Positions 35,790 to 44,709 of a stretch of 64,000 nucleotides of DNA are shown in pieces. A program made the translations under genes and the position numbers. Source of the DNA: Streptomyces phaeolivaceus (GTDB taxonomy: Bacteria > Actinomycetota > Actinomycetes > Streptomycetales > Streptomycetaceae); NCBI RefSeq assembly GCF_009184865.1, contig NZ_CP045096.1, positions 4,340,001-4,404,000 on the forward strand, given 5' to 3'. The notes below the pieces were generated by a model. That model was given only the letters and a program-made list of their open reading frames with translations. It made no database searches and was not told the DNA's origin. Position 1 is the first letter of the stretch; each line of letters opens with the position of its first letter.

Positions 35790-35997
35790 ATGAGCCGCCC
35801 TCTTCTCTACCTCGACGTGGACGGGCCGTTGAACCCGTACGCCGCGAAGCCGACGCGGCGGCCGGACGGTTGCACGACGCACCGGATGAAGCCGCGGGGG
35901 TGGATCGCCCAGCATCCGGGACAGCCCGCCGCGTACGTCAAGCCGTTGCGGGTCTGGCTCAACCCGGACCATGGGCGCCAACTGCTGGCGCTGGACC
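35790..35997 (+). pseudogene. N-terminal fragment of a HAD-like protein
   Basis: The first 69 codons read MSRPLLYLDVDGPLNPYAAK, the motif I Asp-x-Asp of HAD hydrolases, then LRVWLNPDHGRQLLAL. The frame then enters unrelated sequence. The rest of the HAD domain is absent. Confidence 0.7.
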
Positions 35998-36408
35998 GGG
36001 GACTTCCAGGATCTGCGGCTGTGGCGGCGGCAGGTGGCCGAGATGCTGGTGGGCCTGGTGGAGGAGTACCGGCGGCCGGTGCTCGTGCCGATGACCCTGG
36101 TGAACCCCGCCTATGTGGCTGAGGTGTTCGGCGCAATCGGCGCCGCCGGTATTCCGCTCCACCACTTCTTCCTGAAGGTCCCCGAGGACGTACTGACCGC
36201 CCGCATCGACGCCCGTAGCTTCACCCCGGACGACCCCGAGCGGGACGCGCGGGTCCGCCGGTGGTGCAAGGAGCGCGTCGCGGCGTGCACGGCCGCGGTC
36301 GACACCCTGCCCGCCGACACGGTGTTCCTGGACGGCGAGACGGGGCCGGGTGAGCTGGCGGAGGCGGTGCGGCGGCGGGTGACGGCAGGTGGCAAGGTGA
36401 CGGCGTGA
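35998..36408 (+). pseudogene. C-terminal fragment of a TmrB-like ATPase
   Basis: From about 35998, in the +1 frame relative to the HAD fragment, the sequence reads GDFQDLRLWRRQVAEML ... VLVPMTLVNPAYVAEVF ... HHFFLKVPEDVLTARI. This matches the lid and C-terminal part of tunicamycin-resistance TmrB-type P-loop ATPases. The Walker A loop at the N-terminus is lost. A 145-residue product from an internal ATG at 35971 is possible but would lack nucleotide binding. Confidence 0.7.
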
Positions 36409-36426
36409 GCCGTCCGGCGTCGGCGC

Positions 36427-37005
36427 CTAGTCGTCGGGGTCCTGCTCGCTCGGCTCGCCGCGGCCGATCGACAGGGACCACTGGACACCCGTGGAGGCGG
36501 TGACGGAGACGGTGCCCGCGCGCTCCGTGCCGTCCATGGTGAACTCGTTGTTGATGCTGGTCACTTCGCCGTCCAGGCAGTCCATGGGGAAGGAGGCGGC
36601 GAGCGGACGGAGGGCGACCTCGATCGTGCCCTCGCCCTCACAGCTCACCGCGACGCTGAGGGTCTTGCCGTCCCCCTTCCTCGCCGCGTCGAACTCCAGG
36701 TGCGCGCTGTTCCGCGTCCGGTCCTGGCGCAGAACGACACGGTCGGCAAAGGGATCTGGGGCACGCTTCGCCAGCTCACGAGGCGTGTCCGTCTCGTCCT
36801 CGGTGTCGGTGGTGTTCTCCGTGTCGTCCGTCTCCGCCGCCGGGGTCGCCTTCGCCGGTCGTTCGGGGTGGCGCGTCTGCGCGCTCGTGTCACCGCCGGG
36901 CTCGGACGAGCACGCGGTCGTGGAGAGGAGCACGGCCGCGGACAGCAGCGTCAGGGCGGTGAGCGTGCGGCGTGACCTGGGTGAGGCCAGCGAGATGCGT
37001 GACAT
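36427..37005 (-). CDS. Putative lipoprotein
   Basis: The 192-residue protein has a lipoprotein-type signal peptide (TLTALTLLSAAVLLSTTACSS, Cys32 as the lipidated residue; the -3 position is a weaker Thr). An acidic Thr/Glu/Asp linker and a beta-rich C-terminal domain with two cysteines (SCEGEG, DCLDGE) follow. Function unknown; it would be anchored outside the membrane. Confidence 0.7.
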   Translation of the reverse strand: MSRISLASPRSRRTLTALTLLSAAVLLSTTACSSEPGGDTSAQTRHPERPAKATPAAETDDTENTTDTEDETDTPRELAKRAPDPFADRVVLRQDRTRNSAHLEFDAARKGDGKTLSVAVSCEGEGTIEVALRPLAASFPMDCLDGEVTSINNEFTMDGTERAGTVSVTASTGVQWSLSIGRGEPSEQDPDD

Positions 37006-37167
37006 GAACGACCCCCGTCAGTCGGCCCGTTGGTGGCGGGCGAGATCGTGATCGTGGCACCGGGGCGAGAACGGCGACAAGGCGAGAACGCGGGTTCAGA
37101 GGATGATCTGAGGTTGGCGACCCGCAGACGGCAGAAGACAGACGGCAGACGGCAGACGGCAGACGGC

Positions 37168-38154
37168 TCACCCCTCCGCGCGGCCGGTGGTCACGGCCGT
37201 CACGCGGGCCACCGACCCGCGCTCCAGGGCCGTCCACAGTGAACCGTCCGGGCCCAGGGTGATGCCGTGGGGCTCGGAGGACGGGGTCGGGAGATCGTGT
37301 TCGTGGAGGGTGTGGTGACGGCCGTCGAAGGTGATACGGCCCACGCGATTCGCACCCCACTCGGTGAACCAACAACCGCCGTCCGCCTCCGCGTCGGCCG
37401 TGATGGCGTGCGGGCGGCACTCCCGGTCCGGGAGGGAGAACTCGTCGATCCTCCCGTCCACCGTGATCCGCCCGATCCGGCCCGCCCCGATCTCGACGAA
37501 CCACAAGGCCCCGTCACCACCGGCCGTGATGCCCACGGGCGCGGCCCCCGGCGTCGGCAGCGCGTGGACCGTGACCTCCCCAGCCGGCGTGACGGCGCCG
37601 ATCGCGTCCGCCTGGTTCATCGTGAACCACAGCCGGCCGTCCGGTCCGGCGGCGATCGCCGACGGGAACGCCCCGGCGACCGGGAGCGGGAGCGGGAGCG
37701 GGAACTCGTCGATCTCCCCGTCCACCGTGATCCGCCCGATCCGGTCCGCCCGCGCCTCCGTGAACCACAGCGCGCCGTCCGGCCCGGCCGTGATCCCGAA
37801 CGGCCCCGCGTCCGGCGTCGGCAGCCCGAAGGACGTGACCTCCCCGGCCGTATCGATCCGCCCGATCCGATGCCCCCGGAACTCCGTGAACCAGAGGGCG
37901 TCGTCCGGCCCGGCCGTGATGACCGACGGTCCGCCGGTGGTCGAGGGGAGTGCGTACGAGGTGGTCTCACCGTCGGGCGTGAGCCTGCCGATGCGCCCGG
38001 CGTGGACCAGCGTGAACCACAGCGCGCCGTCCGGCCCGGCGGTGATCCCGTACGGCCCGGCCTCGGCGTCGGAGACGGTGAACTCCGTGATGGATACGGT
38101 CGTCGGGCGAGGCGGCGGAGAAGGCCGGGAGGGCCGGGAGGGCCGGGAGGGCAT
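37168..38154 (-). CDS. vgb: Virginiamycin B lyase-like beta-propeller
   Basis: The 328-residue protein consists of about seven repeats of the streptogramin-lyase blade (ITAGPDGALWFTE..G.RIGRI). CRPHAITADAEADGG and CWFTEWGANRVGRI near residues 255-280 carry His and Glu at the positions of the catalytic residues of Vgb, so lyase activity on type B streptogramins is possible. Many Streptomyces copies are of unknown substrate. Spacers on both sides are full of short tandem repeats (GGCAGAC at 37140-37170; CATCGGG and GGTGGACAGCAG near 38180-38240). Confidence 0.8.
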   Translation of the reverse strand: MPSRPSRPSRPSPPPRPTTVSITEFTVSDAEAGPYGITAGPDGALWFTLVHAGRIGRLTPDGETTSYALPSTTGGPSVITAGPDDALWFTEFRGHRIGRIDTAGEVTSFGLPTPDAGPFGITAGPDGALWFTEARADRIGRITVDGEIDEFPLPLPLPVAGAFPSAIAAGPDGRLWFTMNQADAIGAVTPAGEVTVHALPTPGAAPVGITAGGDGALWFVEIGAGRIGRITVDGRIDEFSLPDRECRPHAITADAEADGGCWFTEWGANRVGRITFDGRHHTLHEHDLPTPSSEPHGITLGPDGSLWTALERGSVARVTAVTTGRAEG

Positions 38155-38360
38155 GGGTTCGAGTTCCTCGGTCAGCGGTCATCGGGCATCGGGCATCGGT
38201 CATCGGGCGGTGGACAGCAGGCGGTGGACAGCAGGCGGTGGTCGATGGACACGTTTCCAGACGACTTGTGTCGTGTCGCCTGAATTCCTGGCGGGGGGGG
38301 AGGGCGGAGAGGGACGGGTGCGGGATGGGCGGGGAGTGCCGCCGCGTCTACCTTGGCCGT

Positions 38361-39101
38361 ATGGCTGACGAGATCTTCCGTGACCGGCGGCTGGCCGAGT
38401 TGTACGACCCGCTCGACCCCGACCGTGGCGACCTGGACGCCTACCTCCTGCTCGTGGAGGAGTTCGGCGCGCGGAGTGTGCTGGACATCGGGTGCGGTAC
38501 GGGCGTGTTCGCGCTGCTGCTGGCGGAGCGCGGGGTGGAGGTCGTCGGGGTCGACCCGGCCGGCGCCTCCCTCGACGTCGCGCGGGGCAGACCGGGGGCG
38601 GACCGGGTCCGTTGGATCCACGGCGACGCGACGGCCCTGCCACCGCTCCGGACCGACCTCGTCACCATGACGGCCAACGTGGCGCAGGCGATCGTGGACC
38701 CCGAGGTGTGGCGGCGGACGCTCGCGGGTGCCTACGAGGCCCTGCGGCCGGGCGGCCACCTGGTCTTCGAGACCCGCGACCCGGCCCGGCGGGCCTGGGA
38801 GGCGTGGAACCGGGAGGACTCGTACACGGTCACCACCGACGTACCCGGGGTCGGCACGGTCGAGAGCTGGGTCGAACTGATCGACGTCACAGGCCAGTTG
38901 GTGACGTTCCGCTGGCACTACGCCTTCGAGGGCCGGCAGGACGGCGCGCTCACCTCCGACTCCACCCTCAGATTCCGTGGGCGGGAGGAGATCGAGGCGG
39001 ATCTGCGCGCGCGGGGGTACGTACTGGAGGACGTCCGGGACGCCCCCGACCGCCCGGGGCGGGAGTTCGTCTTCGTGGCGTGTCGGCCATCGGCGTTTTG
39101 A
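38361..39101 (+). CDS. Class I SAM-dependent methyltransferase
   Basis: The 246-residue protein has motif I SVLDIGCGTGVFALLLAERG, acidic motif II VVGVDPAG, DATALPP and LRPGGHLVFETRDP (motif III). Substrate unknown. No strong ribosome-binding site precedes the ATG at 38361. It is 49 bp upstream of the alpha/beta hydrolase, so the two could form a small operon. Confidence 0.9.
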   Translation: MADEIFRDRRLAELYDPLDPDRGDLDAYLLLVEEFGARSVLDIGCGTGVFALLLAERGVEVVGVDPAGASLDVARGRPGADRVRWIHGDATALPPLRTDLVTMTANVAQAIVDPEVWRRTLAGAYEALRPGGHLVFETRDPARRAWEAWNREDSYTVTTDVPGVGTVESWVELIDVTGQLVTFRWHYAFEGRQDGALTSDSTLRFRGREEIEADLRARGYVLEDVRDAPDRPGREFVFVACRPSAF

Positions 39102-39150
39102 CCTGTTCAGCCCTTTTCGCCGCCTCCGTGCGGCGGGCAGAGTCAGCGCC

Positions 39151-39948
39151 ATGGAGTGCATGGTGCGGGTCGAGGGCGGCGAGGTCTGGGCGGACGACAC
39201 GGGCGTGGTGCCGGGGCCGGGGGCGGAGGGGCCGCCGTTGGTGCTGTTGCACCCGGGCGTCGGCGACTCGCGCATCTGGGACCGGGTGGTGTCCGGCGGT
39301 CTGGACGCCCGGTACCGGGTGATCCGGTACGACGCCCGGGGCTTCGGCAGATCACCGAAGCCGGGGACGTCGTACACCCAGACCCGCGACCTCCGGGCGG
39401 TCCTGGACCACTTCGGCGTCCCCCGCGCGGTGCTCGTCGGATCGAGCATGGGCGGCTCGACCGCGATCGGCTTCACCCTGGAGGAACCCGCGCGGGTGGC
39501 GGCGCTCGGGCTGGTCGTACCGGGGGTCAGCGGCTATCCGGGCCTGGATTCGGCGGAGTTGACGGAACGGATCGGGCAGCTCGCGAAGGCGGGTGACATG
39601 GACGGCCTGGTCGCTCTCGCCCTGGGCATGTGGGGCGCGGCGGGGCCGTCCCCCGACACCGAGGCCGAGGAGGCGCTGCGGGCGGCGATCCCCGCGTGGT
39701 TCACGACGTACGGCCACGACACCCCGCCGCCCCCGGCCTTCGACCGCCTCGGCGAGATCGCCCTCCCCACCGCCCTCCTCCTCGGCGAGAAGGACCAGCC
39801 CGAGGTCGTCAGGTCCAACGAGGAGATCGCCTCCCGCATCCCCGGCTGCCACCTCGTCCGCCTCCCGTCCTGCGACCACTTCCCGACCCTCCGGGACCCC
39901 GACGCCGTACGGGAGTTCATCGAGGAGTTGTACGAGCGGGCGGGTTGA
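39151..39948 (+). CDS. Alpha/beta hydrolase
   Basis: The 265-residue protein has the oxyanion-hole motif LLHPGVGDSR, the nucleophile elbow VGSSMGGST (Ser), acid loop LLGEKDQPE and the catalytic His in LPSCDHFPTL. All catalytic elements are present, in contrast to the broken hydrolase at 17 kb. Substrate unknown. Confidence 0.92.
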   Translation: MECMVRVEGGEVWADDTGVVPGPGAEGPPLVLLHPGVGDSRIWDRVVSGGLDARYRVIRYDARGFGRSPKPGTSYTQTRDLRAVLDHFGVPRAVLVGSSMGGSTAIGFTLEEPARVAALGLVVPGVSGYPGLDSAELTERIGQLAKAGDMDGLVALALGMWGAAGPSPDTEAEEALRAAIPAWFTTYGHDTPPPPAFDRLGEIALPTALLLGEKDQPEVVRSNEEIASRIPGCHLVRLPSCDHFPTLRDPDAVREFIEELYERAG

Positions 39949-39949
39949 G

Positions 39950-39992
39950 GCGAGCGGCACTGCCCGGATGCTGCGAGCGGCACTGCCCGGAT
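39950..39992. repeat. 20-bp direct repeat
   Basis: GCGAGCGGCACTGCCCGGAT occurs at 39950-39969 and 39973-39992, right after the hydrolase stop codon. The rest of the spacer to 40137 holds no clear gene. Confidence 0.9.
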
Positions 39993-40137
39993 ACCGCGCC
40001 GGCAGATGCTCGCCGAGGAGTTGGAGAGGTCCGCCCAGGTGCGGGCCGAGGCCGGGATCACGTCGCTCTCGGCGGAACCCGCCGAGAGGACGATGGGACC
40101 GCCCCGCCTCCTCACCCCCGTCCCTCGCCCCGCCCCC

Positions 40138-41604
40138 TCACCCCGGCCAGACGATCGCCTGTACCTCGCTGTACGCGTGCAGCGCGTACGAGCCCACGTC
40201 CCGGCCCACCCCGCTCTGTTTGAAGCCGCCGAACGGGGCCTCCATGTTGCGGCCGACCGTGTTCACGCCCACACCCCCGGCCCGGAGGCGGCGGGCGACG
40301 CGGAACGCTCTGGCCACGTCCCCGGACCAGACGTAGTCGATGAGGCCGTAGTCGCTGTCGTTGGCGAGGGTGACGGCCTCGTCCTCGTCGTCGAAGGGGA
40401 GGACGACGACGACCGGGCCGAAGATCTCCTCGCGGACGACCCGCATGTCGGGGGTGCAGTCCGCCAGCAGGGTGGGGGCGACGTAGAAACCCCGTTCGTA
40501 CGGCGGCCGTTCACCGCCGGTCACCACCCGCGCCCCTTCCTTGCGGCCCAGTTGGACGTACGACTCGACGCGGTCCCGGTGGGCCGCCGAGATCACCGGG
40601 CCCACCACGGTGCCCCGGTCCCGGGGGTCGCCCACGGTCAACCGGGCGGCGTACGCGGCCAGTTGGGTCACCAGGCGGTCGTAGACGCCCCGTTGCGCGA
40701 CGACCCGGGTCGGGGCCGTGCAGATCTGTCCGCTGTAGAAGGTGAACGTGGTGGCGATGCCGGCCACCGCCGCGCCCACGTCCGCGTCGTCGAAGACGAT
40801 CGCCGCGCCCTTCCCGCCCAGTTCCATCAGCTGGCGCTTCATGCCGCGCCCGCACACCTCCGCGATCCGCCGGCCGACCGCCGTCGAACCGGTGAAGCTC
40901 ACCATGTCGACGTCCGGGGAGTCGACGGCCGCCTCGCCGACGGCCGCGCCCGACCCGCTCACCACGTTCACCACACCCGGCGGAACACCGGCGGCCTCCA
41001 GGGCCTCCGCCATGCGGTAGACGGAGAGCGGGTCCTGCGGGGCCGGTTTCACGACCACCGTGTTGCCCATGGCCAGCGCGGGGGCGATCTTGCCCGCCGG
41101 GTTGGCCCAGGGGTTGTTGTACGAGGTGACGCAGGTGACCACGCCGACGGGCTGACGGACGGCCAGGGCGCCCATCACGGCGGCTTTGCCGAAGGGGCCC
41201 GCCTCGTTGATCTGGGGTGCGATCGGCTCCTCCACCGGCTCCACCCGGGCGTACCGCTGGAAACGGGCCGCGCCCACCCCCACCTGCATCCCCCGCGCCG
41301 TACCGGTCGTCGCCCCGCTCTCGGCCTGGGCGAGTTCGGCGTACGGGACGAGGTCGCGGCGGATCAGCTCCGCCGTGCGGGCCAGGACGGCCGCCCGTTC
41401 GGCGGCCGGGGTCCGCGACCACGGGCCGAAGGCCTCGCGTGCGGCGGCGGCGGCCTCGTGCACCTGGTCCCGCGAGGCCTCCGGCGCCCGCCCGACGACA
41501 CCCTCGGTCGCCGGGTCGATCACCTCGTAGTGCCCGCCGTCGGGCTCGACCCAGGAGCCGCCGATGAACAGCCGCCCCCCGTCCTCGGACCCCGCACGGC
41601 TCAC
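40138..41604 (-). CDS. Aldehyde dehydrogenase family protein
   Basis: The 488-residue protein has the ALDH hallmarks: NNPWANPAGKIAPALAMGN (cofactor region), the catalytic Glu in LMELGGKGA, the nucleophile Cys in SGQICTAPTR and PFGGFKQSGVGRD at the end. It oxidises an aldehyde to the acid with NAD(P). The GTG start overlaps the stop of the upstream amidohydrolase (GTGA), so they are translationally coupled in the operon starting at 44585. Operators at 44622 and 44684 probably control it. Confidence 0.93.
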   Translation of the reverse strand: MSRAGSEDGGRLFIGGSWVEPDGGHYEVIDPATEGVVGRAPEASRDQVHEAAAAAREAFGPWSRTPAAERAAVLARTAELIRRDLVPYAELAQAESGATTGTARGMQVGVGAARFQRYARVEPVEEPIAPQINEAGPFGKAAVMGALAVRQPVGVVTCVTSYNNPWANPAGKIAPALAMGNTVVVKPAPQDPLSVYRMAEALEAAGVPPGVVNVVSGSGAAVGEAAVDSPDVDMVSFTGSTAVGRRIAEVCGRGMKRQLMELGGKGAAIVFDDADVGAAVAGIATTFTFYSGQICTAPTRVVAQRGVYDRLVTQLAAYAARLTVGDPRDRGTVVGPVISAAHRDRVESYVQLGRKEGARVVTGGERPPYERGFYVAPTLLADCTPDMRVVREEIFGPVVVVLPFDDEDEAVTLANDSDYGLIDYVWSGDVARAFRVARRLRAGGVGVNTVGRNMEAPFGGFKQSGVGRDVGSYALHAYSEVQAIVWPG

Positions 41605-43331
41605 CTCGTGCTCACCGTCCGCGTGTCCCGCCCGCTGCGCAGCACCTTCCCGGGCACGGCCCCGGTCACCACGTCGTCGCGGATCGCCTCGACGCCGTTG
41701 ACCCAGACGGCCCGTACGCCGATCGCGCGGGAGTCCAGGCGCGGACTGTCGCCCGGCAGGTCGTGCACCAGGGTGGCCTTGCCGGCGTCGACGCGCTCCG
41801 GGTCGAGGAGGACGAGGTCGGCATGCCAGCCCTCCCGCACCTGCCCGCGTTCCCGCAGCCCGAAGAGGCGGGCCGGGTCGTCGGTCAGCATCTTCACGGC
41901 CTGTTCGAGCCCGACCAGCTTCCGGCCGCGCAGACAGTCCCCGAGGAACCGGGTGGTGTACGGGGCGCCGCACATCCGGTCCAGATGGGCGCCCGCGTCG
42001 GAGCCGCCGAGGAGGACGTCCTCGTGCCGCCAGGTCTCGGCGCGCAGGGTCCAGGAGCCGGGGTCGTTGTCGGTCGGCATGGGCCACAGGACCGTACGGA
42101 GGTTGTCGGCGGCGCAGATCTCCACCAGGCACTCGAACGGTTCCTGCCCGCGCTCGGCCGCGATGTCCTTGACGACCCGCCCGGTGAGGCCCTCGTTCGC
42201 CTCGCTGTAGGTGTCGCCGATGACGTACCGGCCGAAGTTGGCGAGCCGCCGGAAGACGCCCGCCTCCTTGGAGTCCGCGCGGCGCAGCATCTCGGCCCGT
42301 ACGTCCGGGTCGCGCAGGCGCTCGATCCGCTCGGGTACGGGCAGGCCCAGGATCGGGCCCCAGCCCGGGATCAGGTTCAGCGCGCAGAACGTCCCCAGGG
42401 ACATGTTCATCGGCGTGAGGATCGGCATCGTCAGGGCGACGACCCGGCCCCCGGCCTTCCGTGCCCGCTCGCTCGCCTCCAGCTGCCTCGGCACACGCTC
42501 GGGCACGGCGGAGTCGATGGTGAGGACGTTCCAGTTCAGGGGGCGCCCGGCCACCGCGCTCATCTCGACGAAGAGATCGATCTCGTCGTCACTGAACTGG
42601 TCCAGGCACCCGGCCACGATCGCCTCGATCTGGGTGCCCTCGTGCTCGCCCACCGCCCTTGACAGCGCGATCAGTTCGGCGGGCTCGGCGTGCCGGGACG
42701 CGACCGGCCGACCGTCGCCGTCGCTGTGTGTCGAGGACTGAGTGGTGGACAACCCCCACGCCCCCGCCTCCATCGCCTCGTGGAACAGCCGGAGCATCGC
42801 GTCGAGTTGCTCCCCGGTCGGCTGCCCGCCGATGGCGTCCGGGCCCATGACGTACCGCCGGAGCGCGCAATGCCCCACCATGAAGCCCGCGTTGACGGCT
42901 ATCCGGCCTTCGAGGGCGTCCAGATACTCCCCGAAGCCGTTCCAGCTCCAGGGCGCCCCCTCCTCCAGCGCGACCAGCGACATCCCCTCGACCTTGGACA
43001 TCATCCGCCGCGTGTAGTCCGCGTCCTCGGGACGGTCGGGGTTGAGCGGCGCGAGCGTGAAACCACAGTTCCCGCCGGCGACGGTCGTCACCCCGTGATT
43101 GAGGGACGGCGTCGCGTACGGGTCCCAGAACAGCTGGGCGTCGTAGTGGGTGTGGGGGTCCACGAAGCCGGGCGCGAGGACGAGCCCGGCCGCGTCCTCG
43201 GACGTACGCGCCTCTTCGGTGACGGTCCCGATGACGGCGATCCGTCCGTCCCGTATCCCGACGTCGGCCGTGTACGCGGGCGCACCTGTCCCATCAACGA
43301 CCGTCACACCTTTGATGACGTGGTCGAGCAC
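41601..43331 (-). CDS. N-acyl-D-amino-acid deacylase-like amidohydrolase
   Basis: The 576-residue protein has the amidohydrolase core: LAPGFVDPHTHYDAQ with the HxH metal site, then the D-aminoacylase-type AGNCGFTLAPLNPD, GHCALRRYVMG and the late GGSDAGAHLDRM with the catalytic Asp. Family members hydrolyse N-acyl-D-amino acids, but many in this context act on cyclic amides or unknown substrates. GTG at 43331 has GGAAGGAG upstream; the frame up to 43439 crosses a repeat element. It is the second gene of the LLM-amidohydrolase-ALDH operon. Confidence 0.88.
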   Translation of the reverse strand: MLDHVIKGVTVVDGTGAPAYTADVGIRDGRIAVIGTVTEEARTSEDAAGLVLAPGFVDPHTHYDAQLFWDPYATPSLNHGVTTVAGGNCGFTLAPLNPDRPEDADYTRRMMSKVEGMSLVALEEGAPWSWNGFGEYLDALEGRIAVNAGFMVGHCALRRYVMGPDAIGGQPTGEQLDAMLRLFHEAMEAGAWGLSTTQSSTHSDGDGRPVASRHAEPAELIALSRAVGEHEGTQIEAIVAGCLDQFSDDEIDLFVEMSAVAGRPLNWNVLTIDSAVPERVPRQLEASERARKAGGRVVALTMPILTPMNMSLGTFCALNLIPGWGPILGLPVPERIERLRDPDVRAEMLRRADSKEAGVFRRLANFGRYVIGDTYSEANEGLTGRVVKDIAAERGQEPFECLVEICAADNLRTVLWPMPTDNDPGSWTLRAETWRHEDVLLGGSDAGAHLDRMCGAPYTTRFLGDCLRGRKLVGLEQAVKMLTDDPARLFGLRERGQVREGWHADLVLLDPERVDAGKATLVHDLPGDSPRLDSRAIGVRAVWVNGVEAIRDDVVTGAVPGKVLRSGRDTRTVSTR

Positions 43332-43374
43332 GACTCGCTCCTTCCGAGTGCCTGGTGGCATTGGGGTGCCCGGA

Positions 43375-43462
43375 CGCCTTTTTTGGGGGCGCGGGGCTGT
43401 GTCACTTCGCGGCTCCGCCGCGTGGGCGCGAGCAACCACGACGAACCCGCAGCCGCCGACCG
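43375..43462 (+). repeat. Diverged Streptomyces intergenic repeat, copy D
   Basis: CCTTTTTTGGGGGCGCGGGG is followed by a diverged tail with a small hairpin (CGCGGC-TCC-GCCGCG, 43408-43422). It sits between the LLM and amidohydrolase genes of one operon, so it may modulate the 5'/3' stability of the transcript. Confidence 0.65.
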
Positions 43463-43466
43463 AACC

Positions 43467-44585
43467 TCACCCCGCCGCCCGGAACCGCGAAGTCCGATGC
43501 ACAGGATCCGTATCGATCTTCGGAATCACGTGCTCCCCGACGAGCCGGATCGTCTGCAGGGTCTCCTCCTTCGGCACGCCCACCGGCAGCCCGAAGCTCA
43601 GCTGGTCCGCCCCGGCCTGCTCCCACCGCTTGCACTGCCGGACCACCTCGTCGGGGTCCCCGCAGATCAACAGCTCTTCCTCGATGAGCAGTTCGATGAA
43701 CTCCTCGTTGTACTCGGGCAGCGTCTCGGGCCACACGGGGAACCCGTCCGGCCGGGGGAACGTGTCGTGGTAGCGGAAGACGAGCGACGGCAGGTAGTGC
43801 AGCCCGCCGTTGACCGCGATCCGGATCGCCTCGTCGTGGGTGGGCGCGCAGATCGCGGTCGTCGTCACCATCACGTTGTCGTTGACGAAGTCACCGATGG
43901 GCTCGGCGTCGACGATCGCCGTCTTGTACTTCTCCAGCACCCATTCCATGTCGGAGACCTTCTGCACACTGAAGCCGAGGACCCCGAGCCCCTTGCGCGC
44001 GGCCATGGAGTACGACGGCGGCGACCCGGCGGCGTACCACATCGCGGGGTGCGACTTCCCGTACGGCTTGGGCAGGATCTTGCGGGGCGGCAGGGACCAG
44101 TGCTTGCCCTGGAAGCCGACGTACTCGTCCTGGAGCCACATCTTGGGGAACTCGGCGATGGTCTCTTCCCAGATCTCCTTGGTGTGGTTCATGTCGGTCA
44201 CCCCGGGGATGAAGCCGAGGATCTCGTGCGAACCGGCCCCGCGCCCGCTGCCGAACTCGAAGCGGCCCTCGGTGAGATGGTCGAGCATGGTCACCTTCTC
44301 GGCGACCTTCACGGGGTGGTTGACCTGGGCGAGCGGGTTGAAGATGCCGGAGCCTAGATGGATCCGGTCGGTGGCGTGCGCCAAGTACCCCAGGAACACG
44401 TCGTTGGCCGACAGATGGGAGTACTCCTCCAGGAAGTGGTGCTCGGAGGCCCACGCGTACTTGAAGCCGGACTTGTCCGCCTGGATGACGTACTCGGTCT
44501 CCTCCATCAGCGCCTTGTGCTCCGCGAGCGGGTCGGTCTCGGCCCGCTTACCCACGTATCCCTGTACAAAGAGCCCGAATTCCAA
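43467..44585 (-). CDS. LLM-class flavin-dependent oxidoreductase
   Basis: The 372-residue protein is a bacterial-luciferase-like enzyme: MEFGLFVQGY start, KYAWASEHHFLEEYSHL, GSGIFNPLAQVNHPVKVAE, and FEFGSGRGAGSHEI. The start codon read from sequence is TTG, which gives the conserved N-terminus; no ATG or GTG is available nearby. It is the first gene of the operon LLM-amidohydrolase-ALDH and lies 37 bp from operator site 2. It probably oxygenates or oxidises the catabolic substrate with FMNH2 or F420. Confidence 0.88.
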   Translation of the reverse strand: MEFGLFVQGYVGKRAETDPLAEHKALMEETEYVIQADKSGFKYAWASEHHFLEEYSHLSANDVFLGYLAHATDRIHLGSGIFNPLAQVNHPVKVAEKVTMLDHLTEGRFEFGSGRGAGSHEILGFIPGVTDMNHTKEIWEETIAEFPKMWLQDEYVGFQGKHWSLPPRKILPKPYGKSHPAMWYAAGSPPSYSMAARKGLGVLGFSVQKVSDMEWVLEKYKTAIVDAEPIGDFVNDNVMVTTTAICAPTHDEAIRIAVNGGLHYLPSLVFRYHDTFPRPDGFPVWPETLPEYNEEFIELLIEEELLICGDPDEVVRQCKRWEQAGADQLSFGLPVGVPKEETLQTIRLVGEHVIPKIDTDPVHRTSRFRAAG

Positions 44586-44621
44586 GGAGGTTCACCGTCC
44601 CACGGTCAGGTCCTCTGATTC

Positions 44622-44638
44622 TCTGACTGTCCGTCAGA
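44622..44638. promoter_or_regulatory. 17-bp palindromic operator, site 2
   Basis: TCTGACTGTCCGTCAGA has 6-bp perfect arms around TGTCC. It lies 37 bp upstream of the LLM start at 44585. Confidence 0.7.
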
Positions 44639-44683
44639 TCTCGATACGGCCGACTGTTCCACCGGCCCCGTGGAGCGTCAATA

Positions 44684-44700
44684 GCTGACGTGCCGTCAGA
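44684..44700. promoter_or_regulatory. 17-bp palindromic operator, site 3
   Basis: GCTGACG-TGC-CGTCAGA keeps the CTGACG/CGTCAG core perfectly. With site 2 it forms a tandem pair, centre to centre 62 bp, upstream of the LLM operon and just after the SDR stop. Confidence 0.7.
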
Positions 44701-44709
44701 TCAGTACTC

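Noticed and set aside
37168..38154. Idea that the vgb-like gene marks a streptogramin biosynthetic cluster
   Set aside because: No NRPS or PKS genes are in the window, and vgb-like propellers are widespread in Streptomyces without such clusters.
39993..40137. Short plus-strand frame MLAEELERSAQVRAEAG after the alpha/beta hydrolase
   Set aside because: No ribosome-binding site, no family match, and it runs antisense into the aldehyde dehydrogenase. Left unannotated.
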